This document shows positions 1-10,920 of a stretch of 64,000 nt of DNA, in pieces. The position numbers and the translations under genes were made by a program. The stretch covers positions 1-64,000 of the forward strand of contig QANZ01029152.1 in the NCBI GenBank assembly GCA_003254925.1, given 5' to 3'. The stretch comes from Chamaecrista fasciculata. Its lineage: Eukaryota > Streptophyta > Magnoliopsida > Fabales > Fabaceae. The notes beneath the pieces are model-generated. The model worked only from the letters and a program-made list of their open reading frames with translations. It was not told the DNA's origin and made no database searches. Every line of letters starts with the position of its first letter. Position 1 is the stretch's first letter.

Positions 1-135
1 TCTCTTACTAACTTGAGCGTCGGAGTGCACTTCGCAGGGCCCCCTGTGAAGCTTTTGCAGGTCTTTGTTCAAGTCTTGGCTCTTGCAGCCCTCTCCGGTG
101 AACTAGGTAAGTGCCAGTCATTTTCCAGTTTATCA
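1..135 (+). mobile_element. LTR tail, same family as the solo LTR at 38.3 kb
   Basis: The first 135 bases align closely with the last ~135 bases of the solo LTR at 38347-38949 and end at the same TTTATCA terminus. The sequence that follows is not a primer-binding site, so this is the end of a 3' LTR or of another solo LTR whose remainder lies before the window. It is a broken or partial LTR-retrotransposon fossil. The close similarity between the two copies suggests they are not very old. Confidence 0.75.
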
Positions 136-354
136 GATATGAATAATTTACTTGTTTGACTGTGAAACAAGCGACTTACTTTTGGGCATATATTTAGGAC
201 CAAAATATCCTTTGACCTTATAATTATTATATTTCCTTTATTGAGTTCCCCTTGGGTTGGAATAGTTTAAATTAGTGTACGAGACTATAAAATCATTGAT
301 ATATGTATATTAAGTTATCTTATGAAATTAATACTCTTTTTTTATCAAACATTA
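136..354. other. AT-rich spacer, nothing recognised
   Basis: Low-complexity AT-rich sequence between the LTR tail and the Harbinger-like repeat. No coding, RNA or terminal-repeat signal seen. Confidence 0.5.
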
Positions 355-605
355 AAGGGACATTTGGTACCTAGATAGGAAAAGTACTTCTGGGATGATG
401 AGCTTTAGAGTAGAGTAGTAATGCGTTTGGTAAGAATATAAGAAAATTAGTCCTAAGAATGAATATTGTACTTCCCAAAATACCTTAATCCCATGAATTG
501 ACTCAAAATTAATCACACCTGTGTGAGATTAGGCTAATCTCATGGCATGAGATTATTTTTGCCTACTCAAAATGATTGTACTACCCTTATTTAAAATGAT
601 TGTAT

Positions 606-1210
606 TGATAATAGGCCCAATAATTAGGAGGCCCAAATGGCGGAGCATGCCCTTGATCCAGCAGGCTACAGACCCACCAGATGGATCACATAGGCATGAA
701 CGCCCTGTGTCTCGCCATCAGGTGTGGACGCCCACAGTCACGAAGGGTGTGGGCGCCCACGCACCAGCAAATAAGGAAACATTCCATGAATCAATCAGGA
801 GCCAATTAAGGATAGATCAGGATCCGCTGTCAATCAAGGCAAATCACTCAGAGATCCTTTCCCTTGATAGCGCCTTAGCCATCAAGCCACCTTTCACAGG
901 AAAGGAAATTGCGTGGGAGCCAAGGATCACAATCAGATCAGCCTAGATCACAATCAAGCATCCAGACATTTATGGCAAGATCACGCCAGATCACCCTCAG
1001 CTAGTATAAAAGGTTAACCCTTCACACTAGAAAAAGGTACGCTCTTTACTCAGTCAATTGAGATTATTGAGCTCATATCCCTTACTAACTTGAGCATCGG
1101 AGGTGAATCGCAGGGCCACCCCTGTGCGTTCATTGACTTGCAGGTGACTTCCGACCCAGAGTTTCCTCATCGAACCAGGTAATGACCCCCGACCAGAACC
1201 AGGTTCATCA
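606..1210 (+). repeat. 5' LTR of the Gypsy fossil
   Basis: Starts TGATAATAGG and ends GGTTCATCA, immediately upstream of a primer-binding site. The segment around 1080-1180 (ACTTGAGC.TCGGAG...GCAGGGCC) is related to the LTRs at 1-135 and 38347-38949, so the three belong to a common clade although this one is more diverged. Confidence 0.7.
1005..1010 (+). promoter_or_regulatory. TATA box in the Gypsy LTR
   Basis: TATAAA in the context AGTATAAAAGG, about 200 bases before the LTR end. This is the expected place for the LTR promoter that starts the R region. Confidence 0.55.
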
Positions 1211-1211
1211 C

Positions 1212-1229
1212 TGGCGCCGTCTGTGGGGA
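1212..1229 (+). other. Primer-binding site, tRNA-Asp type
   Basis: TGGCGCCGTCTGTGGGGA follows the LTR end by one base. The first nine bases fit the complement of the 3' end of plant tRNA-Asp, with four mismatches in the next nine. This sequence is very common just after LTRs of plant Gypsy elements. Confidence 0.65.
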
Positions 1230-2901
1230 CTTTCATACAAAGTCCTATTTTAATCTTTATCTTAAATTACTGGTTTATGTCTCGATTTTCTTTTCTGAAC
1301 GGGATGAACTCCTGGGATAATTCACGTAAATTTTTCTTTTTTTCTTTATGTCTTCTTTAACCTACATGTTCATCTGAACCAGAGAAAAAAAAATGACATC
1401 AACTCCAGCTGATCATCAAACACCGGGAGGCTCAGTGACTCAATCCGCGCAGGATTCGACGCTCGCTCCTCCGCCCGGATTCCCGATCATTCAGGAAGCC
1501 CCGACGCTGTCAAACCCAGCCCCAACTAGGCAAGTCACCATAACACCAGATGATGGGAATGCTGCCTTCAAGGCTGATATGCGAATGGAAATGGAAGCAC
1601 TCCGCAGAGACATCCGAAACATGGTTATGGGAAAAGGGAAGCAAGTTGCTGAAAACCCTGGGAATAACAACCCAGAACCTACTCCATCAAGTGAAATCCC
1701 CAGGAGCCAAGAGCAGCAGGCGCCCTCGAGCTTGCCACCACCGACTCAAGTGGCAGCTTCCAACCAGCCTACTCAGCATCAGGCGTGGTCCGGCGCTTAT
1801 GCCTACCCACCACAGGGGTACTACTACCCTCAAGGATACTATCCCCAGTACTACTCGGGATATGGCGCCTACGGAGGACCCAGTGGGGTGTATCAATCAG
1901 CGGGCGTCTACGACCCCGTAATGCCGTCGAATACATCGGGACTGGTGAGACCGCCCCCACCAGGAGAAGGAATTCTGGCACCTCACGTGCAAGCTGCAGA
2001 ACTTGACAAGAACTACAAAATGCCAATGAAGCTGACACTATACACAGGCGAGAAAGACCCGGATGATCACTTGCTCAGCTTTAAGGCTGCCATGAATATC
2101 TCCAACATGGGAGATCATCAAAGGTGCAAGCTTTTCCCGATAACTCTAGAAGGACCAGCTCTGGATTGGTTCTCAAAACTTCCAGTAGGCTCAGTCCATT
2201 GCTTCAGGGACTTGGAGGACATGTTCAAGAAGCGATTTACGACCAGCAAAGTGTACAAGCAGCCGATGGCGGTCTTGACTGACATTAGGCAGAATAAGGG
2301 AGAATCGCTGAGAGATTACTTGGCAAAGTTCAGCAAAACTTGCTTGAACATCAAAGAAGTTGATGACAAAATAGCTGTTTACTCTTTTTTGATATAGTAA
2401 ATTTCTCATGAATTGTTTTGGATAATTTTTACATTTGATAAACTATTAGTTGAGAATAAAAAGTCAATGACATATTTGGAAAAGTATTAAACATTCCCAA
2501 GAATATTAAAGTTGAACCAAACATATGATTGTAACATTCTTGGAAATATTGCAAAATAATCTTAGGATCATTTTAACTCATCCAAACAGATATATATTCT
2601 TATAATCTTGAGAATCTAATTTCTGGGAATCACATTCCCAGGAATATGATTCCCAAAAATAAAAAAATAATTCATGTATCAAACGGCTCCTTAGGGTTAA
2701 AGCATAGTCAACCTAAATGAATATCAAAATTAATTCATATCCTCAAACTTAACAAATAATCACATTTCCGTACTTAGACCCAGACTCAAAAAAACTTCTA
2801 AGACAAATTATTCTTTTATTAATTAAAATCCATTTTCATTAATTCTTTTTATTTATAACCATAAAAAATAAAAAATTAAATTATAAATATAATATTAAAT
2901 T

Positions 2902-3556
2902 AGACAAAAGACATGTTGGTGCCCCTAACGTTTGGGGTCAGTTTCAGTTATGCCCCTGACGTTTCACATTGTTGTCAATTATACCCTAACTTCAATTTTT
3001 TTGGGGCCAAAGTCCTATTTTGGTCTCTCAAGTTTGCTCAAAGTTCCGTTTTGGTCCCTCAAGTCTCCGACGAACTTTCTAGCGAGATATACGGCGGCCC
3101 CGACGACTACGAAAACTCGTAATCGAAGAATTTTTACCTCCTGAGTTCAATGGCGGCCTGCATTTTTCGAACAAATGACCGAGAATATGATTTTCGGTGA
3201 TCGTGTAAATTTTTCGACGACTATGCAATTTTTCGGTGGTTTGTCAGTCATTTTTTTGCAAAATGAAGGTTGTCATTGAACTCATGAGGTAAAAAAAAAC
3301 CTTGGATTAAGAGTTTTCGTAGTCGCTGGAGTCACCGTGTATCTCGCCGAAAGGTTCGCCGGAGACTTGAGGGACCAAAACGGAATTTTGAGCAAACTTG
3401 AGGGACCAAAATAGGACTTTGACCCAACAAAAATTGAGGTTAGGATATAATTGACAACAATGTGAAACGTTGGGGACATAACTGACACAAAACAAGCGTT
3501 AATGGTATAACTATAACTGACCCCAAATTGTTAGGGGCACCAACAGGTCTTTTGCC
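2902..3556. mobile_element. Fold-back MULE (Mutator-like MITE)
   Basis: Two long inverted arms (about 2902-3150 and 3290-3556) are mirror images. The outer ends read AGACAAAAGAC.TGTTGGTGC and the complement of the same. The element is flanked by the perfect 9-bp duplication TATTAAATT (2893-2901 and 3557-3565), the hallmark of the Mutator superfamily. The 140-base centre has no coding capacity. Arms carry the GGACCAAAATAGGACTTTG motif shared with the Pack-MULEs at 19.9 and 36.9 kb, so they belong to one regional MULE clade. Confidence 0.88.
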
Positions 3557-3565
3557 TATTAAATT

Positions 3566-4480
3566 TTTTCAATATATATATATATATATATATGAAATAT
3601 TTAACATTTTATTCTCAACATATTTTTCAACACAAAAAATTAAAAAAAAATATATATTATATTTTTAAATATAAAAGTGAATATCTATTATTATGAGTAG
3701 GATAACCTTCATCCATATTCAAACGTGTTGATTTTGGACTTGGATCTAGATTTATAGAGTAAAAAGTCAGGGTACTCATAAGATATGTTTACTTTGATCT
3801 TCTCTAAAGTCAAAGTGATAATTAAGTAATTTGATATTATTTAAGTATTGTGAATACACTTTTCTTTTCTTTTTTGGTAGGGATTGTGAATACACTTTTG
3901 TTAAAAGACTCTCCCAATATTATCGAGTACGCAATAAGTGAGTTCAGATTGATCTCCAATAATCAAACAGACAATAAAGAAAACACCTAACGCACACGTT
4001 AACTACATGACACGAGTGTTAATTTTTGTTTTCTTTTTTCATCTCACTTTCCAAAATAGTTAACAAATTAATTTGTACTAAGTAATTTAGAAAACTAGAA
4101 GACCATCACTTTAGTTTTACATATAATCGTAAGTACCCAACTAAAAGGGAAAATTAAAGAAAAAAGTGACATACATAAAGCTAAAAATACCATATGCTAG
4201 AAGTCGTAATTCCATAAAAACAAAATCCAATCGATTTTCAAAAGTTTGTAATTAATAAGTTAGGGGAATACTGCCATCTCCTTGGATGGTGACAAAAAAC
4301 AAAAGAAAGAAAACATATCTATCACTCCATTTTTTGAGCATTTGGAGATGAGTTAGATTAGTGGGACTCTAATAATACCAGTGCTGCAAATCAAAAGTCA
4401 AAATTTTCAGCCAATTGTGACTTGCACAATAAGGAAGGTAGACATCCAGAATCATCACTTTGAAGTCATTCCACAACAGT
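3566..4480. other. AT-rich spacer downstream of F-box copy A
   Basis: Starts with a short (TA)n run (about 3571-3590). The later part (from about 4140) is the duplicated 3' flank also seen near 7780-8060 and 14090-14420 (AGTTTGTAATTAATAAGTTA, 4243-4262). No independent gene seen. Confidence 0.6.
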
Positions 4481-4481
4481 A

Positions 4482-6190
4482 CCTCAAGTTATAAAAGGAA
4501 AAATAAACTTGTAGTTAGTTATTGTATTAGCAACTAAAAGAAAAAAAAAACGTTGACAAACCTTGTCAAGAAAAAAGGTTTGAAGTTTGGGTGTGTTTTC
4601 CAGTATACTTAGTACTGAATCCCAATGAGCTTCGTAAAGGCTTAGCTCTATGTGAACCAAATTTTGAAATGTTGGAACATCAATTTTCCTAGGATCTTCG
4701 AACTGCACAAAGTCAAGATAACAAATTAGATTCTATTAGGTAGACAAACAAGTTAGTTTTTGAAAAATATAGATAACACACTGTTAGGAGTGGTGGTACA
4801 CACCTTTATGAAACCAATAGAAGTATAGAACTTTAGTTCTTTTGAACTTTAAATTTAGTCTTAAAAAGATATGTTGTCAAATAGTCTGTTTTCATCTTCA
4901 AACTACAGGATCATTTTGTTCACAAAATTATTTTTCTATTCCATTTTAATCTTCAAATTTTTGCATTTGTTCAACCGTTAGTTCAAAATATAGTTTCTTT
5001 TGATTATTGTCTTTCTAACCAAGAAAGTTGAGATTAATCATTTTTCTCTTATATGTCATAATAAATGAGTTAGCAAATAGAAGAAACAAATTTTTTTTAA
5101 TCACAAATTAGAGATAAATTTGTAATTGATTTTTTATTCAAAGAGTAAAAATTTCTTTTTCTCTTTATCAATTCACTTATATAACACATATGAGTGAGAA
5201 ACAATATATCTCAGCTATGCTGCCAAAACTTGAAACCAAAACAGACAAAAAAAAATAGCTTTAAGATCAAAATGATTATTTAACCTGAAAATATTATTTA
5301 AGGGACTAAATTACAGACTCCATGACTGTACAGTCTGTACTAAAATGTATAGATAACAGTATTTATATATGGCATAATTCCTATCTAGAAGTATTATGTT
5401 TTAGCAGATTGAATAGACATACATGTTAAATGACTTGACAACAAAATTCCTGAGTATGATATTATGAATAGGAAGGAAAGCAAATTACCAAGTCTCGGTG
5501 CAAACATTGGAGATTTTGCAAACCTGTCAATGGAATCAAAGAAGGGATTTTCGCTGTTTTCAGCATTGGTAAGCTTTCAAAGTGGTCGCAGAGAGAGCTT
5601 TTCTTAAAAAAAACCATAGATTTTAGCACAAGTTCTTCAAGAAGTTTACACCCAGAAACAAGATTAGTCAGGTATTTGTAATGAGGAAACAGAAAAAAAA
5701 TGCAAATGCAGGATTCTGAGTGATGGTAAATCAACAGTAACATCACCAAATGGTAAAGTCTTTATGGATTTCGCTGTCAACTTCAAAACCACTAGGGTTT
5801 TGCAACACAATGTTCCAATTAGAAGTAAAACATAGATCCAGAGTCTCGACTCTGTGTTGTATTGCAGTTCAGGTCCAATTTTAAACAAAAGGCATGGAAC
5901 CCAAATAGAAAATTGGAACATTTGAGACGGAAATTTTGGATGAATTGCGATTCTCGCAATTGAAGAACATGGTTCACAAAGGAAACAAAATTCTGATGGA
6001 GAAAGCTTCGATCGTCGAAGTCGAGAGAGAAAACAGAGAGCAGTGAGAAAGCAGTGAATCAGGTAAGTCGCTAATCCTATCAATAGCTTCATTCCCTGCG
6101 ATTTTACTTTTGCGTTTGGTTCGTCGGCGCTTAATCGCCCATTCTGACATTGCTTTGCTTCGAGATCGATGATCGTCTTAGAAAACAAGT
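4482..6190 (-). pseudogene. F-box/LRR/FBD pseudogene, copy A
   Basis: This is a decayed paralogue of copy D. Recognisable pieces, reading right to left, are the start of the F-box (DRISDLPDSLLSH, near 6080-6050), most of the first LRR exon (to about 5490; ends GCKLLEELVLK and an LQCLHRDL remnant), an intron filled with AT-rich repeat, and exon 2 (about 4562-4700; DVPTFQNLV, LENTPKLQTFFLDK). Most of the F-box is deleted, the exon 1 reading frame is shifted, and the FBD exon is missing: only a short 3' flank (about 4430-4480) matches the other copies. It cannot make a working SCF adaptor. Identity as a member of this family is firm; expression is unlikely. Confidence 0.82.
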
Positions 6191-6302
6191 ATGGCGATAC
6201 TAAGCCATGGGTAGCGTAGGGTATTATATATATAGTTTTCAAATTTAGACACAGCATCTAATTAAGTAGATATCAATAATTTAATCCTAAGAATTGTGGG
6301 TA

Positions 6303-7012
6303 GCCTCAACGAACTAAACAAGATGGGAGTCTTGCTTAGGAATGGGAGAGGCAGAAGATAAATTGAATCAGAACATCGGATCGAGGATCGTAACATCCTA
6401 GTTTTTTTTTGTCAAAAAAAAGAAGATATATGTAATAACATTAAGTTTTTAGTAATATTAAAAAAATCCCTATTATTTGATCACTGAATTTACACAGTGT
6501 TAAGTAATCAGTCCTTGAATTATTATAGTTGTTAACGATTTGGTCCTTGGGTCAAATTCAGGGACCAAAAGGTAACAATTTATGGACCAAATATTATAAA
6601 TTTAATGCAAATTCCAGGATCAAAAAGTATAAATTTAATTAAAATTCAGGGACCAAATAGTATTAATTTAGTATAAATTCATGGAAAAATTAGTTTAAAT
6701 TTAGAGACCAAATAGTTGATAAAATTGTAATATTTCAGGGATCAAATCGTGTATTATGATTATTCAGGGAATGATTAGTTGATTCAGTTTAAATTCAGGG
6801 ACCAAATATTATGTTTTCTCTAAAAAAAATGTCAAAAATGCTAAGAAAAAAAATTCAAAATCTGACCAAGATCTCCAAGATCTTGCGATCTTACGATCCT
6901 ATCTTAAAAATCGCGATCTCACTACGATCTCAGTCATTTTTGATCCTATGTGCGATCTGGCAAGGTAAAACTGATTAAGATCTCGATCTTACGATCAATC
7001 TTGATTACCATG
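6303..7012. mobile_element. Unclassified insertion with GATC-rich tail and 8-bp flanking repeat
   Basis: The octamer GCCTCAAC occurs at both borders (6303-6310 and about 7013-7020), consistent with a hAT-type 8-bp target duplication. The interior has a run of degenerate ~40-base units of the type CAGGGACCAAATA (about 6545-6815) and then an unusual stretch dense in GATC and TACGATC (about 6865-7005). Terminal inverted repeats are weak (ACAAGAT near the left end, ATCTTGAT near the right), so the family is uncertain and two nested elements are possible. Confidence 0.4.
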
Positions 7013-7421
7013 GCCTCAACTACTATAAATAGAGGCTTAAGGCAAAAAATAAAAAATAAATAGAGGCTTCAGGTTAGTTTGTATTTGCACCAAGTCAATA
7101 CACTTTAAGCATTATATTTGACTTTTAAATTTCTTCTGGTATTGTATTTTAGAGTTCTTCTATTATTATTTTCAGAGTGTAGAAGGCGTAGCTTAAATAG
7201 TTGCTTTGTGAGAGTGTGTGTACTTTGGGCATGGGTTGAGAGAATAGTGTGATGTAAAAATTTTCACATAGTATTTCCTCTGGTTGTCTTTTGGCAACGG
7301 TCGTGGTTTTTTTTTCGATTTGGGTTTTTCACGTTAATTTCTCTTGTGTAGTGATTGTATTGTTGTTCCATTTTATTTATCTATTTTAATTTTCTGTTGG
7401 GTATTGTGTTTATCCCTAACA
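7013..7421 (+). mobile_element. Copia-type LTR fragment
   Basis: Contains a TATA box (ACTATAAATAG near 7021), then a T-rich stretch with TTTTTCACGTTAATTTCTC and a terminus TATCCCTAACA. This layout is typical of the U5 end of plant Copia LTRs. No coding part and no matching start were found. It is a broken fossil, and its left part appears split by the insertion at 6303-7012. Confidence 0.45.
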
Positions 7422-7559
7422 CTTTGACCTACTACAAATATATCTATTATGGTCAACAAATTTGTTAGCATTGAGTATTTGGACGAGTTTATTTTAATAA
7501 GTTAGATCTTATTTTATCAATAACAAAACGAACTAGACGATAAAGTTAGGGACCATTGC

Positions 7560-7758
7560 TTTTTTTTTTTTAAAGTTTAGGTGAGTTGGCCCCGGGAGCT
7601 CATCAAAGTCACGACATGCCGCCAAGCTCTATGAGTGTTAATAAAAATACTTACAGATTGCCTACCAACAAAGGTCTTCACATCGACAACATAATTCGAA
7701 CTCACGACCTTGGGTGTTATAAGTTGATTCCTTATCAACTGGGTCCACCTTTGTTGGT
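7560..7758 (-). mobile_element. tRNA-derived SINE
   Basis: On the minus strand a tRNA-like head carries an A-box-like GGACCCAGTTGATAAGG and, about 35 bases on, a B-box-like GTGAGTTCGAATTA. The body ends in a poly-A tail (the T run 7560-7571). Possible target duplication: GACCATTGC (7551-7559) and GACCATCAC (7759-7767), 7 of 9 matching. The paralogous flank near 14.1 kb lacks this insert, which supports it as a separate insertion into copy B's 3' flank. Length near 200 bases fits plant SINEs. Confidence 0.7.
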
Positions 7759-8071
7759 GACCATCACTTGACTTTAATATTAGCGCAAGCTAGAAATCCT
7801 TTTACAGAAGTTTGTAATTAATAAGTTAGGGGAATACTGCCATCTCCTTCTATGACCACATTAACAGAAAACAAAAAAGATCTATCACTCCCTTTTTTGT
7901 GCAATGAACATTAGACATGAATGGGATTAGAAGGTCTTTGATAAGAGTTTCGATAACAGTGCTGCAAATTAAAAAAAAAAAAAAACTTCAGCCAATTGTG
8001 AATTAGACAATAAGAAGATAGACATCTAGAATCATCACTTTGAAGTAATTCCACAGCTTATCACTTCAGAG

Positions 8072-9376
8072 TCAATTATCAAATATAAGTTGGCAATTCT
8101 CAGAGATTGGTGTGCACGAGGATAAAGCTTCTTTCATCGCTTGCATATTCCAACCAACAATAGATCTGCAGATTTTCAAGGTGCGTAAAACTCTTGCGTT
8201 CTTCATAATATATCTAACAAATTGCATCTCAGAGTAAGAATCCAAGCAAATGAATGGTCGATACTTCAATGTTTTAAGGCTCGATGAAAGGCATTCAGCT
8301 GGAACATCTCCTGGCCACACACTGAAAACAGATTCCAGGAATGCACAAGAGATGTTGATCTGACAATTATAAAAAGAAAAATCAACGTTTAGTTAGTTAT
8401 ATCTGCAATAATAATATTAATAATAATAAAACGTTGACAAACCTTGTCAAGAAATAAAGTTTGAAGTTTGGGGGTGTTTTGGAGTATCCTTAGTACTAAA
8501 TGCCATTGACAACTGGAAAGTCTTAGCTCTAAGTCAACCAAATTGTGAAATGTTGGAACATCAATTGCACTAGGCTGTTCGAACTGCACGAAGACAAGAT
8601 AACAAAAGAAAATTAGAAATTGTTAGATTCTACTAGATAGACAAAATCAACTTGTAGAAGTATACTGAGTTGATAATTCGATCTTATGAGTTGTACAAAA
8701 ATGTATAAATAGTATCAGACTCATAAGAATAGCAGGAATTTTGTTAAGTCAGTGTAACATGTATGTGTATTCAATCAGAACACTTCTAGATAGGAATTAT
8801 GCCATATATATAAACAGGAGGGAAAGCAAATTACCACGTCTAGCTCCAAAACTTGGAGATTTTGCATTACTGTCAATGGAATCAAATAATCGATTTCCCC
8901 AAGAGAGCTTTTCTTTGTAAAAGTCTTAGATTTTAGCACAAGTTCTTCAAGGACTTTACACCCAGAAATAAGCTTAGACAGGTATTTGAAATCAGGAAAC
9001 TCAACAAAATGCAAATGCAGGATTCTGAGTGAAGGTAAATCAACAGTAATAACATCATCATCAAGTGGTAAAGTCTTTATGGCTTTCACTGTCAACTTCA
9101 AAACCACTAGGGTTCTGCAACACAACAAGGAAGGATGCAACACAATGTTCCAATTAGGGGTAAAACATAGATCTAGAGTCTCGACTCTGTGTTGTGTTGC
9201 AATTCGGATCCAAATTTGAACAAAAGGCAGGGAATCCAAATCGAATTCGGAACATTTGAGACGGAAATTTTGGATGAATTGAGATCCTCGCAATTGAAGA
9301 ACATGGTTCACAAAAGGAACAAAATTCTGATGAAAAAAGCTTCGATCGCCGATTCTGCCGTAGCTTCGAGATCAAT
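8072..9376 (-). pseudogene. F-box/LRR/FBD pseudogene, copy B
   Basis: Three exon-like parts are conserved. Exon 1 LRR part is 9290-8836 (VLQLRGSQFIQNF, LCCRTLVVLKL, VDLPSLRILHLHF, GCKVLEELVL). Exon 2 is about 8584-8444 (DVPTFHNLVDLEL, LQNTPKLQTLFLDK followed by GT). Exon 3, the FBD, is 8360-8072 (WPGDVPAECLSSSLKTL, NARVLRTLKIC, LIFDN stop). The start codon position corresponding to copy D reads ATT, and a deletion joins the first ten codons directly to the post-F-box region out of frame, so the F-box itself is gone. The LRR and FBD parts are otherwise well preserved, suggesting a fairly recent loss. A truncated LRR/FBD product from an inner Met is possible but unsupported. Confidence 0.82.
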
Positions 9377-9634
9377 GATCGTCTTAGAAAAGAAGTATGG
9401 CGATACTATTAAGCTATGGGTAGAGGCTAGGGTATTATATAGTTTTCAAATTTAGATAGTAAGCTATAGAAATTTTAAAGGGTCAAATGTTTAAATTGAT
9501 CATAAATATAAGCCTCTAATTTCATTTTAGTCCTAAATGTTTTAGAAATTTTTTATGACCAAAATAAACTTAAACGTATACATTTAAGACCAATTTTAAA
9601 TATTTATTATTACGAGTAAGTACTGCAATACTCG
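9377..9634. repeat. Duplicated 5' flank of F-box copies
   Basis: This promoter-side flank recurs at 11780-12130 and at 17478-17696 plus 18742-18990. It shows that whole units, gene plus upstream DNA, were duplicated in tandem. Here it is cut by the Copia fragment. Confidence 0.7.
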
Positions 9635-10698
9635 ATTCCACCTCCTCGTGCCTGGTTTCATACTCTTTCTTTTGCCCTATTACAACTTGGTTTCTCTGCT
9701 TCTAAGTGTGATTCTTCTTTATTCATAAAAGTTGTAGGGTCAGAAATTCTTTATCTATTAGCATATGTTGATGATATTGTTGTTACAGGCTCTTCTAAGT
9801 CTCTTATTTTGAATACTGTTAATCAATTGAATTCAAAATTTGCACTTAAAGATCTTGGTGAGCTTAATTATTTTCTTGGTGTTCAAGTTCAGAGGCTTGC
9901 TGATGGTTCTCTTCATTTGTCTCAAGATAAATACATTAAGGAGCTTCTGGTGAAGGCTCAAATGGGTCAGCCTAGACCTTTAACTACTCCTACGGTTGTA
10001 GGTCAAAAGCTAACTAAGTTTGGTAATGATGATTTTGAGGATGTCACTCTTTACAGATCTTACAGTATGCTATTCTTACACGCCCAGAAATTGCATTTGC
10101 TGTCAATAAAGTGTGTCAGTACATGAAGAGTCCTAAAATTTCACATTGGAAGGCAGTGAAACGTATTCAAACCTTCTACTCATCTTCTCTTGACTGCTTT
10201 TTCAAACTCAGATGCGACATCTGGCTAGTGTGCTATGCTTGGTTCTACTCCTATTGTTTGGAGCTCTAAGAAGCAGGTCACAGTGTCTCGATCTAGCACT
10301 GAAGCATTCCTCTTCTCAATCCTCCAGTTATCTACTGTGATAACTTGGTTCGTGATCAAGTTTTGTCAAAAGGAATTTTTGTTACAAGTGGCTGATATTC
10401 TAACCAAAAGTGTCTCATCTGAACTGTTTTCGAAGCAAACTCAACATTGTTCCTTTGAATATGCATAGTTCAGCTGAATAGCGCTTGAGTAGTTAGTTAT
10501 GGACACGTGGATTAGTTATGGACACGTGGACATTAGTTAGATTTCTGAATTCTGTTTACATTTTCTGTTATGAAATCAATTCTTCAGTTTTTCATTAAGA
10601 GCTGAGTTTATAAACTGTAGTCAGTCACACATTATTCATTCATTCTCAATATACTGAGATTCATTCTCTACAATTCTATTTTCCGCATTTATCATTTC
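9635..10698 (+). mobile_element. Copia retrotransposon 3' fragment (RT, RNase H, LTR part)
   Basis: The translated stretch shows the end of the Copia reverse transcriptase (YVDDIVVTG near 9755-9781, then KDLGELNYFLGVQVQR), an RNase H piece ([16 protein letters not shown] near 10258-10305) and an ADILTK-type tail. An LTR-like segment follows (about 10460-10698, repeated ATGGACACGTGGA and a TATA motif). The gag, protease and integrase parts are missing and the coding part has several breaks, so it is an old, dead fossil. It lies exactly between the 5' flank of F-box copy B and exon 1 of copy C. Confidence 0.8.
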
Positions 10699-10920
10699 AT
10701 CGACTCTGTGTTGTATTGCAGTTCGGGTCCAATTTTGAACAAAAGGCATGGAACCCAAATAGAAATTGGAACATTTGAGACGGAAATTTTGGATGAATTG
10801 CGATTCTCGCAATTGAAGAACATGGTTCACAAAGGAAACAAAATTCTGATGAATCTGGTAAGTCGCTAATCCTATCAGTAGCCCATTCCGCCATTGCTTA
10901 GAGAACGATGATCGTCATAG
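10699..10920 (-). pseudogene. F-box pseudogene fragment, copy C
   Basis: Only the beginning of exon 1 remains: a start region with DRISDLPDS and, after a deletion of most of the F-box, the stretch encoding FVNHVLQLRESQFIQNFRLKCSNF on the minus strand, up to a tRNA-side junction with the Copia fragment. All later LRR and FBD sequence is absent. The internal deletion at the F-box differs from those in copies A and B, so three paralogues lost the same domain independently. Confidence 0.75.

Larger units (their letters stand above)
606..2385 (+). mobile_element. Truncated Ty3/Gypsy retrotransposon fossil
   Basis: The parts in order are an LTR of about 605 bases (606-1210, TG...CA ends), a primer-binding site starting at 1212, an untranslated leader, and the first part of a gag-like region from 1393. 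The 3' part of gag, all of pol and the second LTR are absent. The gag region has a proline- and glutamine-rich N-terminus and then the retrotransposon-gag fold (about residues 205-330, with the hallmark LEGPALDWF...F..L). It is clearly broken by large 3' truncation and sits inside a Harbinger-like MITE. Leader and gag style fit the Tat/Athila side of Gypsy; that assignment is an inference. Confidence 0.8.
355..2690. mobile_element. Harbinger-like MITE split by a Gypsy fossil
   Basis: The two outer pieces (about 355-605 and 2386-2690) match, in reverse complement, the two ends of the intact copy at 24745-25463. Shared landmarks are the terminal CATTTGGTAC / ATCAAACG motifs and the GGGATTAGNCTAATCCC-like inner segment. 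A TTA trinucleotide flanks both outer ends, as expected for PIF/Harbinger target duplications. About 180 bases of the inner part of the family are missing where the Gypsy fragment sits, so the nested insertion was accompanied or followed by a deletion. No transposase is visible, so the element is non-autonomous. Confidence 0.7.

Noticed and set aside
5664-6257. 197-residue membrane-like protein at copy A
   Set aside because: It is an out-of-frame reading of the F-box exon; the true frame resemblance appears only in pieces.
7680-7760. tRNA gene
   Set aside because: A and B box-like motifs exist, but there is no cloverleaf or acceptor stem, and a poly-A tail follows, so it is a SINE head.
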